From an uncultured Clostridia bacterium (GTDB lineage Bacteria > Bacillota > Clostridia > Oscillospirales > Ruminococcaceae): DNA of 5,958 nt. The stretch is taken from positions 1-5,958 of the forward strand of contig CAMWLH010000145.1 in NCBI GenBank assembly GCA_947175045.1. Reading direction: 5' to 3'. Under the pieces are notes generated by a model. That model ran no database searches and had not been told where the DNA came from. It saw nothing but the letters and a program-made list of their open reading frames with translations. Position numbers and translations under genes: made by a program. Shown piece after piece: positions 1 through 5,768 of this stretch (positions are counted from its first letter, which is position 1; each line of letters opens with the position of its first letter).

Positions 1-386
1 CCTTTAGCAGAACCGTTTGACGCGTTTTCAACCGAGTTTTCCACAGCGGAATTTCCAATGCTCTCAACGGGAATATAATCGGGATTGTCCGCGGGATTTT
101 CGTATACCATAAATTCATTCACGGACATACGCCCGCGCTCATCGCGGCTCTGGGAGCGCACAAGATAGCCGTACATCTCCAGCTCACGAATTGCCGATCT
201 CACGCTGTCAAGACCGTCGGCGGCGATCACCGCAAGCCCCGAAAGAGTATAATCCCAATCGGGCGGCAGACTGAGCATTTCGGATAAAAGACCTTTTGCC
301 TTGTACGACAATCTCCTGTCCTTTAAATGATAGTTTGCCATTACCGTATAATTCGCATTTTTCTCTACTCTGAATACCGTTGACAT
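1..386 (-). CDS. Replication-initiator-type winged-helix protein, N-terminal part (runs off left edge)
   Basis: Translating the minus strand from the ATG at 386 gives 128 codons with no stop before the window edge, so the C-terminus is missing. It begins MSTVFRVEKNANYTVM. Residues 20-98 form a winged-helix domain: LKDRRLSYKAKGLL, then LSLPPDWDYTLSGL, a recognition-helix region near 58-70 (DGLDSVRSAIRELE), and a wing ending in VYENP. From about residue 99 the chain becomes an Asn/Glu/Ser-rich linker. This layout is familiar from replication initiators or replisome organisers of Bacillota mobile elements, often followed by a DUF6017 C-terminal domain; that domain would lie outside the window, so it is inferred. 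The start is supported by AGAGG seven bases upstream. The gene lies just after the parB terminator and is probably transcribed separately. The family resemblance is recalled, not searched. Confidence 0.82.
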   Translation of the reverse strand, partial: MSTVFRVEKNANYTVMANYHLKDRRLSYKAKGLLSEMLSLPPDWDYTLSGLAVIAADGLDSVRSAIRELEMYGYLVRSQSRDERGRMSVNEFMVYENPADNPDYIPVESIGNSAVENSVENASNGSAK

Positions 387-408
387 CGTGTTTCCTCTTT
401 TCTTGCTT

Positions 409-437
409 ATTATAAAACAAACCGTACTGCAAAAAAC
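409..437 (-). promoter_or_regulatory. Possible promoter of the initiator-like gene
   Basis: A perfect TATAAT lies at 409-414 on the minus strand, 22 bases before the ATG at 386 and after the parB terminator. At 17-bp spacing the -35 is only GTTTTT (432-437), a poor match, so activity may be weak or need an activator. Two direct ACTGCA repeats (426-431 and 436-441, plus-strand reading) overlap the -35 area and could be regulator sites. Confidence 0.45.
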
Positions 438-452
438 TGCACACTTGAAAAA

Positions 453-488
453 CAAAAAAAGCCGACTGCATTATTAGTGCAGTCGGCT
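453..488 (-). terminator. Rho-independent terminator of the DUF6075-parA-parB operon
   Basis: Arms 460-470 and 478-488 form a perfect 11-bp stem (AGCCGACTGCA with TGCAGTCGGCT) around a 7-base loop. On the minus strand the stem is followed by a run of T (complement of A at 454-460). It starts 26 bases after the parB stop. The plus-strand side (after 488) has no T tract, so it acts in the minus direction only. Confidence 0.93.
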
Positions 489-514
489 GATGTTTCGTGC
501 TTTTCAAAGCGCGT

Positions 515-1444
515 TCACGCTCTTGTAAGTCTTTCCTTGATACCGTTTATAACCGTTATATCGTCCTTGCTTGCCAATTTCATAAGCTGCTCGATGTACC
601 TCGCAAGCACCTCGGTTTCGCTCTCGGAGAGCGTACACGGCGCGTATTTCGGTTTTATCTGCTCAACCTTTGGCGGCTGGCTGATATTGCCGTTCTCCGC
701 TTTAGCGGCGGGAGGCTTGACCGAGGGAGCGGTTTTTAAGGGCGGGGGAGATGTTTTCTGAATTTCCTTGACTTCCTTGTGGGATATATCGGGCTTTTTC
801 TCGGCAATGTCCTTTTGCTTTTCGGGAGCAAGCCGCGCAACCTCGTTCGCCGTAGAGATCGACATTTTCCCGCTCTTGACCGCCTGTTCCACGGCGGGTA
901 CGGCGTTGTGCTTGATGTTGTCTATCTTGCCGACCTGTGACTTTGATACGTTGAGTATCTTCGCCATAATGTCGCGCATACGACCGCTGAGTTTTTTTCC
1001 CTCGCTCTCCAACTGTTTCAGCGTTTCGGTGAGTTGCTCATACTCGCTCATTACCTCTTTATCCGAATACTTCCGTTGTGTGGCGTTGAGCATTATCAAG
1101 TCCAAGCGGCTCTCGGCTTGAGATTTTTCGCCGTTTACTATGCACGGTACTTTCGTGCTTTGCCGCCGTTTCTCATTGATAAGAAATTTTATTGCTTCAA
1201 GCCGTCTATGACCGCTGATGAGCCAATACTTTCCGCTGTCCTTATCCTTTGCGACCACAAGATTATGCTTTAAGTTTTGTCGCTCTATATCCTCCGCAAG
1301 CAGCTCAATTTCGCTCATTTCGTAGAAATTATCCTTGTTAGGCATTATCTCCGACACGTCGAGCATTTTAATACTGTCCGCAAAGCTGTCAGCAGAAGCT
1401 GCTTTCAAGTCCGCGCTGATCGCGCTGTCTATCTCACGTTTCAA
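515..1444 (-). CDS. parB: ParB-like partition protein (309 aa)
   Basis: This is the probable DNA-binding partner of the adjacent ParA in element segregation. The ParB N-terminal nuclease/CTPase-type domain covers about residues 25-105: the strand-turn LDVSEIMPNKDNF (28-40), the core ISGHRRLEA (76-84) containing the GHRR variant of the GERR box, and VPCIVNG (99-105). A helix-turn-helix follows at about 155-180 (RMRDIMAKILNVSKSQVGKI). Residues about 230-268 are a Pro/Lys/Ala-rich flexible linker, and the last 40 residues are a short helical tail, probably for dimerisation. Length is typical of plasmid or chromosomal ParB. The start is a TTG: no in-frame ATG lies before Met27, and AGGTG sits seven bases upstream. 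It begins two bases after the parA stop and is followed by the operon terminator. A true parS site was not identified. Confidence 0.92.
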   Translation of the reverse strand: MKREIDSAISADLKAASADSFADSIKMLDVSEIMPNKDNFYEMSEIELLAEDIERQNLKHNLVVAKDKDSGKYWLISGHRRLEAIKFLINEKRRQSTKVPCIVNGEKSQAESRLDLIMLNATQRKYSDKEVMSEYEQLTETLKQLESEGKKLSGRMRDIMAKILNVSKSQVGKIDNIKHNAVPAVEQAVKSGKMSISTANEVARLAPEKQKDIAEKKPDISHKEVKEIQKTSPPPLKTAPSVKPPAAKAENGNISQPPKVEQIKPKYAPCTLSESETEVLARYIEQLMKLASKDDITVINGIKERLTRA

Positions 1445-1446
1445 TA

Positions 1447-2181
1447 TTATTCACCTATCCTTTCAATGATTTCTTCCGCGAGTTGCCCGAAAGCCTTACC
1501 CGCGTTTGTCCAGCCCATATACTCACGGGCGGTCGTTTTATATGAAATGCTGTTCTTGATGACCTTGCTGTATGGAATTGTCGTTGTCAGCGCCTTATCG
1601 CCCATAAGTTTGGAGAACATCTGTAAAAGCGTTATATCCGCGCTGTTCTTTTTGTCAAACTTATTGATGAACGCGCCGCCGAATTGTGCCTTGCATTTCG
1701 ATATGACGTTCGTTACCTTTGGTATGCCCTGTATGGCGAACGTTCCGAGTTCCACGGGAACGAAAACATAATCGCAAGCACCAACAATATGCTCCGTGAC
1801 AACGTTCATAGCGGGCGGCAGATCGACTATTACATAATCAAAATCGCCGTTTGCATTGACGATACTTTCCGCGATCCCGCGCTGTTTTTCCTCCGAAAAG
1901 CCGCCAAACGTTCCGACCGCGTTGTTTATCGCCGCTGTTGCGCTGATTATACTGATGTTGTCATAGAGCGTATTCTCTGCGGTCAACACCTCATTCTCCC
2001 CGAGAAGAACGCGCTCCAGACCGTTTTTCGGATCGTTGACAAAGAAACGTGAAGTGTTGCTTTGACCGTCCGTATCTATCACTAAGACCTTGCTATGCAC
2101 CGAAAACTCATACGCGAGATTGATAACGCTCGTGCTTTTGCCGCACCCGCCCTTGTTATTGTAAATAGCTATTGATTTCAT
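1447..2181 (-). CDS. parA: ParA/Soj-family partition ATPase (244 aa)
   Basis: This is a cytoplasmic ATPase that, in this family, binds the nucleoid non-specifically and moves ParB-bound DNA. The deviant Walker A motif is KGGCGKST at 10-17, with the signature first lysine. Walker A' is VLVIDTDGQSN (32-42) and Walker B is DYVIVDLPP (115-123). VPVELGTFAIQG (141-152) matches the usual post-Walker region. There is no N-terminal helix-turn-helix, so it is a short, Soj/type Ib-like ParA that would not regulate its own promoter through such a domain. The ATG at 2181 is preferred over the GTG at 2184, because GGAGGT lies six bases before the ATG. That ATG overlaps the DUF6075 stop as TGATG, implying translational coupling. 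parB follows after two bases. Confidence 0.95.
   Translation of the reverse strand: MKSIAIYNNKGGCGKSTSVINLAYEFSVHSKVLVIDTDGQSNTSRFFVNDPKNGLERVLLGENEVLTAENTLYDNISIISATAAINNAVGTFGGFSEEKQRGIAESIVNANGDFDYVIVDLPPAMNVVTEHIVGACDYVFVPVELGTFAIQGIPKVTNVISKCKAQFGGAFINKFDKKNSADITLLQMFSKLMGDKALTTTIPYSKVIKNSISYKTTAREYMGWTNAGKAFGQLAEEIIERIGE
1452..1463 (-). promoter_or_regulatory. Ribosome binding site supporting the parB TTG start
   Basis: AAAGGATAGGTG on the minus strand lies inside the last parA codons, with AGGTG seven bases before the TTG at 1444. It supports the non-ATG start, because the next in-frame Met is 26 codons inside the conserved domain region. Confidence 0.65.
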
Positions 2182-2582
2182 CACTCTACCTCCGTTCCGA
2201 TATTCGGATAGCGAAGTTTGACCGCCTCAAAATACCAAAATGCAAGTTTGGAAGAAAAAATCTCATCAACCGTGTATTTCCGCGCACTCTCCTTGATTTC
2301 ACGGCTATCTTCGTCAAGGTCATAGCACCTTGTGTTCCAAAGATTGAATATCAGGCGAGTGGTTTTTACCGATGTACCCGTCTGCCACGCTTGGTTTAAC
2401 GCGCCCCACGGTTTTATTCCGTGTTCTACAAAGTCGTACAGACTGTCAACGTGCTTGTAACAGTCCGTATCCAACGCGATAAGGTATGCGACCGCTCTAT
2501 GATATTCGTCCGTTTTGCCCATTCTCGCGAGAATTTCATAAAAGCGGTTTTCGTGTTCCTCGCTCCTAAATTTAATTGCCAT
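2181..2582 (-). CDS. DUF6075-family protein, first gene of the par operon (133 aa)
   Basis: The function is unknown. The sequence fits the DUF6075 family as I recall it. It opens with an EEHENRFYEILARM helix (8-21) and then DEYHRAVAYLIALD (25-38). The most distinctive block is WQTGTSVKTTRLIFNLW (66-82), followed by YTVDEIFSS (103-111) and a closing helix AFWYFEAVKLRYP (114-126). It is acidic and soluble, with no signal peptide or membrane segment. The ATG has a strong site, AAAGGAG, six bases upstream. It is the promoter-proximal gene of an operon with parA and overlaps the parA start by one base (TGATG). That suggests a partition-related or copy-control role, but this is inference from position only. 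Confidence 0.85.
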   Translation of the reverse strand: MAIKFRSEEHENRFYEILARMGKTDEYHRAVAYLIALDTDCYKHVDSLYDFVEHGIKPWGALNQAWQTGTSVKTTRLIFNLWNTRCYDLDEDSREIKESARKYTVDEIFSSKLAFWYFEAVKLRYPNIGTEVE

Positions 2583-2603
2583 AAAAAACTCCTTTCAAAA
2601 TCG

Positions 2604-2619
2604 GTTAGCTTACACTAAC
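2604..2619. promoter_or_regulatory. Inverted repeat, candidate operator of the par operon
   Basis: GTTAG and CTAAC arms surround a 6-base spacer; the minus strand reads GTTAGTGTAAGCTAAC. It lies 16-31 bases downstream of the -10 box, so it covers the likely transcript start region and leader, the right place for a repressor or partition-protein site. The binder is unknown; DUF6075 or ParB are natural candidates. Confidence 0.5.
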
Positions 2620-2634
2620 TTGCCTTACAATCGT

Positions 2635-2663
2635 ATTATAGCACTTTAAAGAAATGAAGTCAA
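2635..2663 (-). promoter_or_regulatory. Strong sigma-A promoter of the DUF6075-parA-parB operon
   Basis: On the minus strand, TTGACT (2658-2663) and TATAAT (2635-2640) are separated by exactly 17 bases. The match is 11 of 12 to the vegetative consensus. It lies in the only large gap between the PAPS-like genes and DUF6075, about 50 bases before the ATG at 2582, in the correct direction. Confidence 0.9.
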
Positions 2664-2717
2664 GCTGTTTCGGGAGATTTCTTTCAGACCGACCGATTTT
2701 TTGTAGACTTCACCAAA

Positions 2718-3605
2718 TCACACCGCTAAATTATGTGCAATCTCAACCGGCAAATTTAAAAGTTCACCGCCGAGCCACCACCGCATAACCGCCTCACCGT
2801 CAGCCCAGACTTTGGAGGTTTCTTGACCGCGCCTTGCTCGTTCCGCTATCATTCTGTCAAAGGTCTTAATGTAATTCTCGTAGAATTTGGGATAATACTC
2901 AAATTCCCGTTTCATATTTTTAAAACCGCCAAGCGGACAGCCGACGCACCCTATACGCTTAAAGCCGCATTGATAGAGCGGATTGCTTTTGCACCCGTAA
3001 TGATGTAGGAATTGCCATACGTCGCTTTCCTCCCAATCACTAATGGGGTTTATCGCTACCGAGCAGGACTTGTAGCGGGCTGCTACCAAGCGGCGGCTGC
3101 GGTCGTTTGTATTATCGAGCAAAATACCGTTCCTGCGTGATATCCTATAACTTACGCTTAACCCCTCCGCAGCTTTTACGGTATGTTTCGGCGCTCCGCT
3201 GATCGTCACCAATTCTTGTAATGCGCGGCGGCTCTTGCTTTCGGCTTTGCGTACTCCCGTGATCTTCACTTGACCCTTGCCGCCGATCTCCTTTAGTTCC
3301 GAACAGCAATAGCGTACTTTACGAGAGGGCGGGATACCCTTTTTAACTATTAACTGCCAGATCGACAGCGCGGGAGAGATGATATTCTCTTTCCCGATAG
3401 TATCCCTTATGTAATATACCGTTTCGGGCGCGTCCGCTGTCGTGAGATTGTGCTTACATTGATGAGCGACCCCCGCAAGCTGAGCGAGAAGTCTTACTGT
3501 ATCTCCGTCCTTGCCGCCGCTGTAACAAAGGTAGTAGCCTTGTTCGTCGTGCGGCTCAAAGGCTTTAAGGCACTCAATAGCGCGTCTTTCCATTTCTATA
3601 TTCAT
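2718..3605 (-). CDS. PAPS-reductase-like PP-loop protein, copy 2, with altered PP-loop (295 aa)
   Basis: It belongs to the phosphoadenosine phosphosulfate reductase-like (PP-loop ATP pyrophosphatase) family. The PP-loop is SGGKDGDTV (29-37); residue 34 is Gly (codon GGA, 3504-3506) where copy 1 and the family consensus have Ser. Other landmarks are HNLTTADAPET (52-62), VRYCCSELK (97-105), KITGVRKAES (114-123), NPISDWEESDVWQFL (186-200) and the GCVGCP block (219-224). C100/C101 with C220/C223 are arranged like the [4Fe-4S] ligands of APS reductases. By eye it is about half identical to copy 1. The ATG at 3605 is preferred over the upstream GTG at 3626: it has GGGAGG five bases before it, forms an ATGA overlap with copy 1, and aligns with that protein's MNI start. 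The substrate is unknown. The altered loop may lower nucleotide use or mark a partner subunit. Confidence 0.88.
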   Translation of the reverse strand: MNIEMERRAIECLKAFEPHDEQGYYLCYSGGKDGDTVRLLAQLAGVAHQCKHNLTTADAPETVYYIRDTIGKENIISPALSIWQLIVKKGIPPSRKVRYCCSELKEIGGKGQVKITGVRKAESKSRRALQELVTISGAPKHTVKAAEGLSVSYRISRRNGILLDNTNDRSRRLVAARYKSCSVAINPISDWEESDVWQFLHHYGCKSNPLYQCGFKRIGCVGCPLGGFKNMKREFEYYPKFYENYIKTFDRMIAERARRGQETSKVWADGEAVMRWWLGGELLNLPVEIAHNLAV

Positions 3606-4444
3606 TTTTTCCTCCCGTAGACCCACCAGCGGATAACGTCCTCACCGCACATCCAATCCTTATATGGCGGCAGACCGCGCTCAGCACGGTGCTTTATCAT
3701 ACGGTCAAAAGCCATAACATACAGATTGCGAAATTTAGGGTAACGCGCAAAATCCGCAAGCATACCCTTTGTATTCTTCATAGGACAGCCAACACAGCCG
3801 ATACGGGTATATCCGCATTGATACAAGGGATTGCTCTCGCACCCGTGATAATGCAGAAATTCCCATACGTCCTTTTCCGTCCAATCGACAATGGGATTGA
3901 GATTGACCGACACGGTTTTATGAACGTCCCCGACAAACCGCCTGTTGATGTAACTATCGTCGGATAACAACAGACCGCCCTTTTTGCTTAAACAATAGTT
4001 CAACTCGGCTTTATCCGCAAGATTTTGAACGGTTTTAGGCTTACCGAGGATTTTTATAACATCGTTGTTCTGCGCACGATTAACGCTTTCGGCGCGGCGT
4101 ACTCCCGTGACCTTGATCCGTTCCGCGCCCGTTCCCTCTTTCAGAGCCTTACAGCAATATCGCACCAATCTTGTCGGGGGCATACCGTTTTCCACGATAA
4201 GCTGCCACATAGATTTTGGCGGTAACACGATTTCCGCTCCTACCGATTTCACATAATGGTAGGTTTCCGGCGCGTCAATTGTGGTGAGGTTATGCACCAG
4301 ATCGTACTTGACACCCGCCAGCTCTGCTAAAATCCTTACCGTATCGCTGTCCTTGCCACCCGAATAACAGAGAAAATACGGTTCGTTCTCTTGCGCAAAG
4401 GCGCGGAGGTATTCAATAGCGCGGTTTTCCTTTGCAATATTCAT
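3602..4444 (-). CDS. PAPS-reductase-like PP-loop protein, copy 1 (280 aa)
   Basis: PAPS-reductase/adenine-nucleotide alpha-hydrolase-like protein. The PP-loop SGGKDSDTV (28-36) is intact. Then come HNLTTIDAPET (51-61), MWQLIVENGMPP (79-90), VRYCCKALK (94-102), KVTGVRRAES (111-120), NPIVDWTEKDVWEFL (183-197) and NPLYQCGYTRIGCVGCP (205-221). C97/C98 and C217/C220 could bind a [4Fe-4S] cluster as in APS reductases; C202 and C210 are also shared with copy 2. The closing helix ends in VIRWWVYGRKK. Known relatives act in sulfate assimilation or in DNA phosphorothioation (DndC). Here no cysteine-pathway gene is nearby and the neighbours are phage-like DNA-modifying genes, so a role in DNA or tRNA modification is more likely than sulfur assimilation. 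The start overlaps the winged-helix stop as ATGA, and a GGGGGAG site lies just upstream. Confidence 0.9.
   Translation of the reverse strand: MNIAKENRAIEYLRAFAQENEPYFLCYSGGKDSDTVRILAELAGVKYDLVHNLTTIDAPETYHYVKSVGAEIVLPPKSMWQLIVENGMPPTRLVRYCCKALKEGTGAERIKVTGVRRAESVNRAQNNDVIKILGKPKTVQNLADKAELNYCLSKKGGLLLSDDSYINRRFVGDVHKTVSVNLNPIVDWTEKDVWEFLHYHGCESNPLYQCGYTRIGCVGCPMKNTKGMLADFARYPKFRNLYVMAFDRMIKHRAERGLPPYKDWMCGEDVIRWWVYGRKK
3611..3616 (-). promoter_or_regulatory. Ribosome binding site setting the start of PAPS-like copy 2
   Basis: GGGAGG lies on the minus strand five bases before the ATG at 3605, inside the last codons of copy 1. It argues against the alternative GTG at 3626, which would place this site inside the coding region. 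Confidence 0.8.
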
Positions 4445-4737
4445 ACGCTCCCCCTAAATACAGGCTCAGCGCTTACTCGGTAATACCACTTAAATCTTCC
4501 GTCCGTGCCTTTTTCCATTTCGCGCTTCAGATAACCGCCCTTTTCCAACTCGCTTAACGCGGTGGAAATTGCCCCCCGTTTGTTAGGTAGGAGCCGCGTC
4601 AAGCCCTCGATACTGTTTACCTCGTACCTCGGCAATGATAGCAGAGTTGCCAACACGCCCCTCGCCGCCGCGCTTAAACTCCTGTCGCGGAGATATGCCG
4701 CGCTGATCTCCGACTGTTCCTGTTTCTCAATTGACAT
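4441..4737 (-). CDS. Small winged-helix DNA-binding protein (98 aa)
   Basis: A stand-alone winged-helix domain fills the protein. It has a first helix AAYLRDRSLSAAARGVLATLL (13-33), then SLPRYEVNSIEGLTRLLP (34-51), a recognition helix KRGAISTALSELEKGGYL (53-70) and a basic wing REMEKGTDGRFKWYYRV (72-88). The arrangement LxDRxLS...A.G.L...LSLP...S..GL...AI..LE..GYL aligns along its length with the initiator-like protein at 1-386, so the two look paralogous. This one lacks any C-terminal extension. A role as transcription regulator of its operon, or as antagonist of the initiator, is inferred. AAGGAAGGA lies eight bases before the ATG. It overlaps PAPS-like copy 1 by four bases and follows the XF1762 gene by 18. 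Confidence 0.82.
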   Translation of the reverse strand: MSIEKQEQSEISAAYLRDRSLSAAARGVLATLLSLPRYEVNSIEGLTRLLPNKRGAISTALSELEKGGYLKREMEKGTDGRFKWYYRVSAEPVFRGSV

Positions 4738-4755
4738 AACGTTCGTCCTTCCTTA

Positions 4756-5193
4756 TTAAATATAGAAAACCCACCGTGTTTTTTTCTCGGTGGGTACTCC
4801 ATTATTCCTTTTTCGCGCTCCTGTCCATATTTCGCCGCCCGCGATACCGTCATTGACAAAGTTGGCGGCTTTCAGACTTGCTCCTGTTTCGGAGATTAGC
4901 GTGTATGTAATCACTTTCTTGTAGCCTAACGCTCTGGCGGCTCTTACGCAAGCGCCATAGAGCATTGAACAAGTATTCCGCGTTCCGTTGGTGCATACGC
5001 GCGTTATTTCAAGGGTAGTGCCGTTATCCAGATAGCGGCTGATAGGTCTGCCGCAGATAGCCACTCCGCAGCATTCGCCGTTCTCGTCCTCGACCGATAC
5101 GCAGAATTTACAACCTCGGACGGGCTTGTGATGTCGGTGATGTTCCGCTACATACTCGTTGGCGGCTTTTAATCCGATAGGTACGATCTTCAT
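4756..5193 (-). CDS. XF1762-family protein, Mom/GNAT-like (145 aa)
   Basis: Closely fits the XF1762 family seen in phages and mobile elements, from memory. Conserved blocks are ANEYVAEHHRHHKPVRGCKF (11-30), CGVAICGRPISRYLDNG (42-58), LEITRVCTNGTRNTCSMLYG (61-80) and RAARALGYKKVITYTL (84-99). The alternating strand/helix pattern, and especially YGACVRAARALGYKKVITYT, resembles a GNAT acyltransferase fold. Phage Mu Mom, which converts adenine to a carbamoylmethylated form, belongs to that broad superfamily. The biochemical activity of XF1762 proteins is not known to me, so a role in base modification is inference, strengthened by the adenine methyltransferase immediately upstream. It is soluble and rich in His and Cys (HHRHH at 18-22; C28, C31, C41, C42). 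It starts one base after the methyltransferase stop, and its AAAGGA site lies within that gene's last codons. Confidence 0.85.
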   Translation of the reverse strand: MKIVPIGLKAANEYVAEHHRHHKPVRGCKFCVSVEDENGECCGVAICGRPISRYLDNGTTLEITRVCTNGTRNTCSMLYGACVRAARALGYKKVITYTLISETGASLKAANFVNDGIAGGEIWTGARKRNNGVPTEKKTRWVFYI

Positions 5194-5194
5194 A

Positions 5195-5644
5195 TTATTT
5201 CAAGTCCTTTCCGTTAAATATAACCACCATTGACGGAAACGGTGCGCTGTTGCTTGCCGTGCCGTTCTCATCACTAAACTTCAACCGCCCCCGAATAAAA
5301 CGTATCTCAGCTTTTCCGTATATATAATCGTGAAAATATGCTGTATCTGTTCTCGCGGGTAATAGCATTACAATAGGGTTTTTGGTTCTCGCTGTTTCCG
5401 CGTATGCTTTTTTTACCCACTTGCTTATCTCGCGTCCATAAGGCGGATTACAGAAAACTGCACCTCCGCGATCCCAACTTTGCGATAGTCCGTCCGTTTC
5501 TGGAGTGAAGTACATAGGACATTTTGCGGTCTTAGCGGTTGCAGCCGCGTCAAGCACGAAGTGAAATTCCTCGTTAAGGTTGTCAAAAAAACTTTGCGGC
5601 GTACACCAGCACATATTTTTTGACGAAAATAATACTTTGTTCAA
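5195..5644 (-). CDS. Phage-type DNA N6-adenine methyltransferase (149 aa)
   Basis: Matches the compact phage Dam-like methyltransferase family, which transfers a methyl group from S-adenosylmethionine to adenine N6 in DNA. The catalytic motif is CNPPYG (65-70). Upstream are the family's W-TP box (WCTPQSFFDNL, 13-23) and LDAAA (31-35), part of the cofactor pocket. Downstream, IVMLLPARTDTAYFHDYI (91-108) and AEIRFIRGRLKF (112-123) are characteristic. The length is normal for the family, which lacks a large target-recognition domain; the target site cannot be read from sequence. No restriction nuclease is present in the window, so it is an orphan, likely for self-protection or regulation. The start is TTG at 5644, set by GGGAGGT seven bases upstream; the next Met (residue 11) would remove family residues. 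It leads the five-gene operon. Confidence 0.93.
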   Translation of the reverse strand: MNKVLFSSKNMCWCTPQSFFDNLNEEFHFVLDAAATAKTAKCPMYFTPETDGLSQSWDRGGAVFCNPPYGREISKWVKKAYAETARTKNPIVMLLPARTDTAYFHDYIYGKAEIRFIRGRLKFSDENGTASNSAPFPSMVVIFNGKDLK

Positions 5645-5651
5645 CTGTCAG

Positions 5652-5658
5652 ACCTCCC
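5652..5658 (-). promoter_or_regulatory. Ribosome binding site of the methyltransferase
   Basis: GGGAGGT lies seven bases before the TTG at 5644 on the minus strand. It is one of the strongest sites in the window and fixes the non-ATG start. Confidence 0.85.
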
Positions 5659-5739
5659 TCAGTAGTTTATTTACGTTACATAATTTGTCTACTTTGCCGA
5701 AAGATTTGATATTGATTACAAATTTATCACTTTATTCTT

Positions 5740-5768
5740 ATTATAAATGACGATAAAACTTGTCGGCA
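5740..5768 (-). promoter_or_regulatory. Possible promoter of the methyltransferase operon
   Basis: A perfect TATAAT on the minus strand (5740-5745) lies about 95 bases before the TTG start and downstream of the 5820-5850 terminator. No good -35 is present; the nearest is CCGACA at 15-bp spacing. The downstream arm of the long hairpin falls in its spacer, so a bound protein or cruciform there could control it. Confidence 0.35.

Larger units (their letters stand above)
2597..2700. repeat. Eight-base inverted repeat flanking the par promoter
   Basis: AAAATCGG (2597-2604) and CCGATTTT (2693-2700) are perfect complements 88 bases apart, bracketing the promoter and the GTTAG palindrome. It could be a pair of sites for a looping regulator, but an 8-bp match in AT-rich DNA may be chance. 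Confidence 0.25.

Noticed and set aside
208..507. A 99-codon minus-strand frame overlapping the initiator start and the parB terminator
   Set aside because: It would read through the terminator hairpin, and it overlaps in another frame the initiator-like gene, which has a good ribosome site and a recognisable domain.
477..1771. Several open frames of about 80-164 codons on the plus strand opposite parB and parA
   Set aside because: They lie antisense to genes with clear conserved motifs, show no recognisable domains, and no plus-strand promoter serves them.
3606..3626. GTG start giving PAPS-like copy 2 seven extra N-terminal residues
   Set aside because: The extra codons cover the GGGAGG site, and the ATG at 3605 aligns with the MNI start of copy 1.
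2718..4444. PAPS-like pair as a cysteine-biosynthesis (cysH) duplication
   Set aside because: No sulfate assimilation gene is adjacent; the operon partners are phage-like DNA-modifying and DNA-binding proteins.
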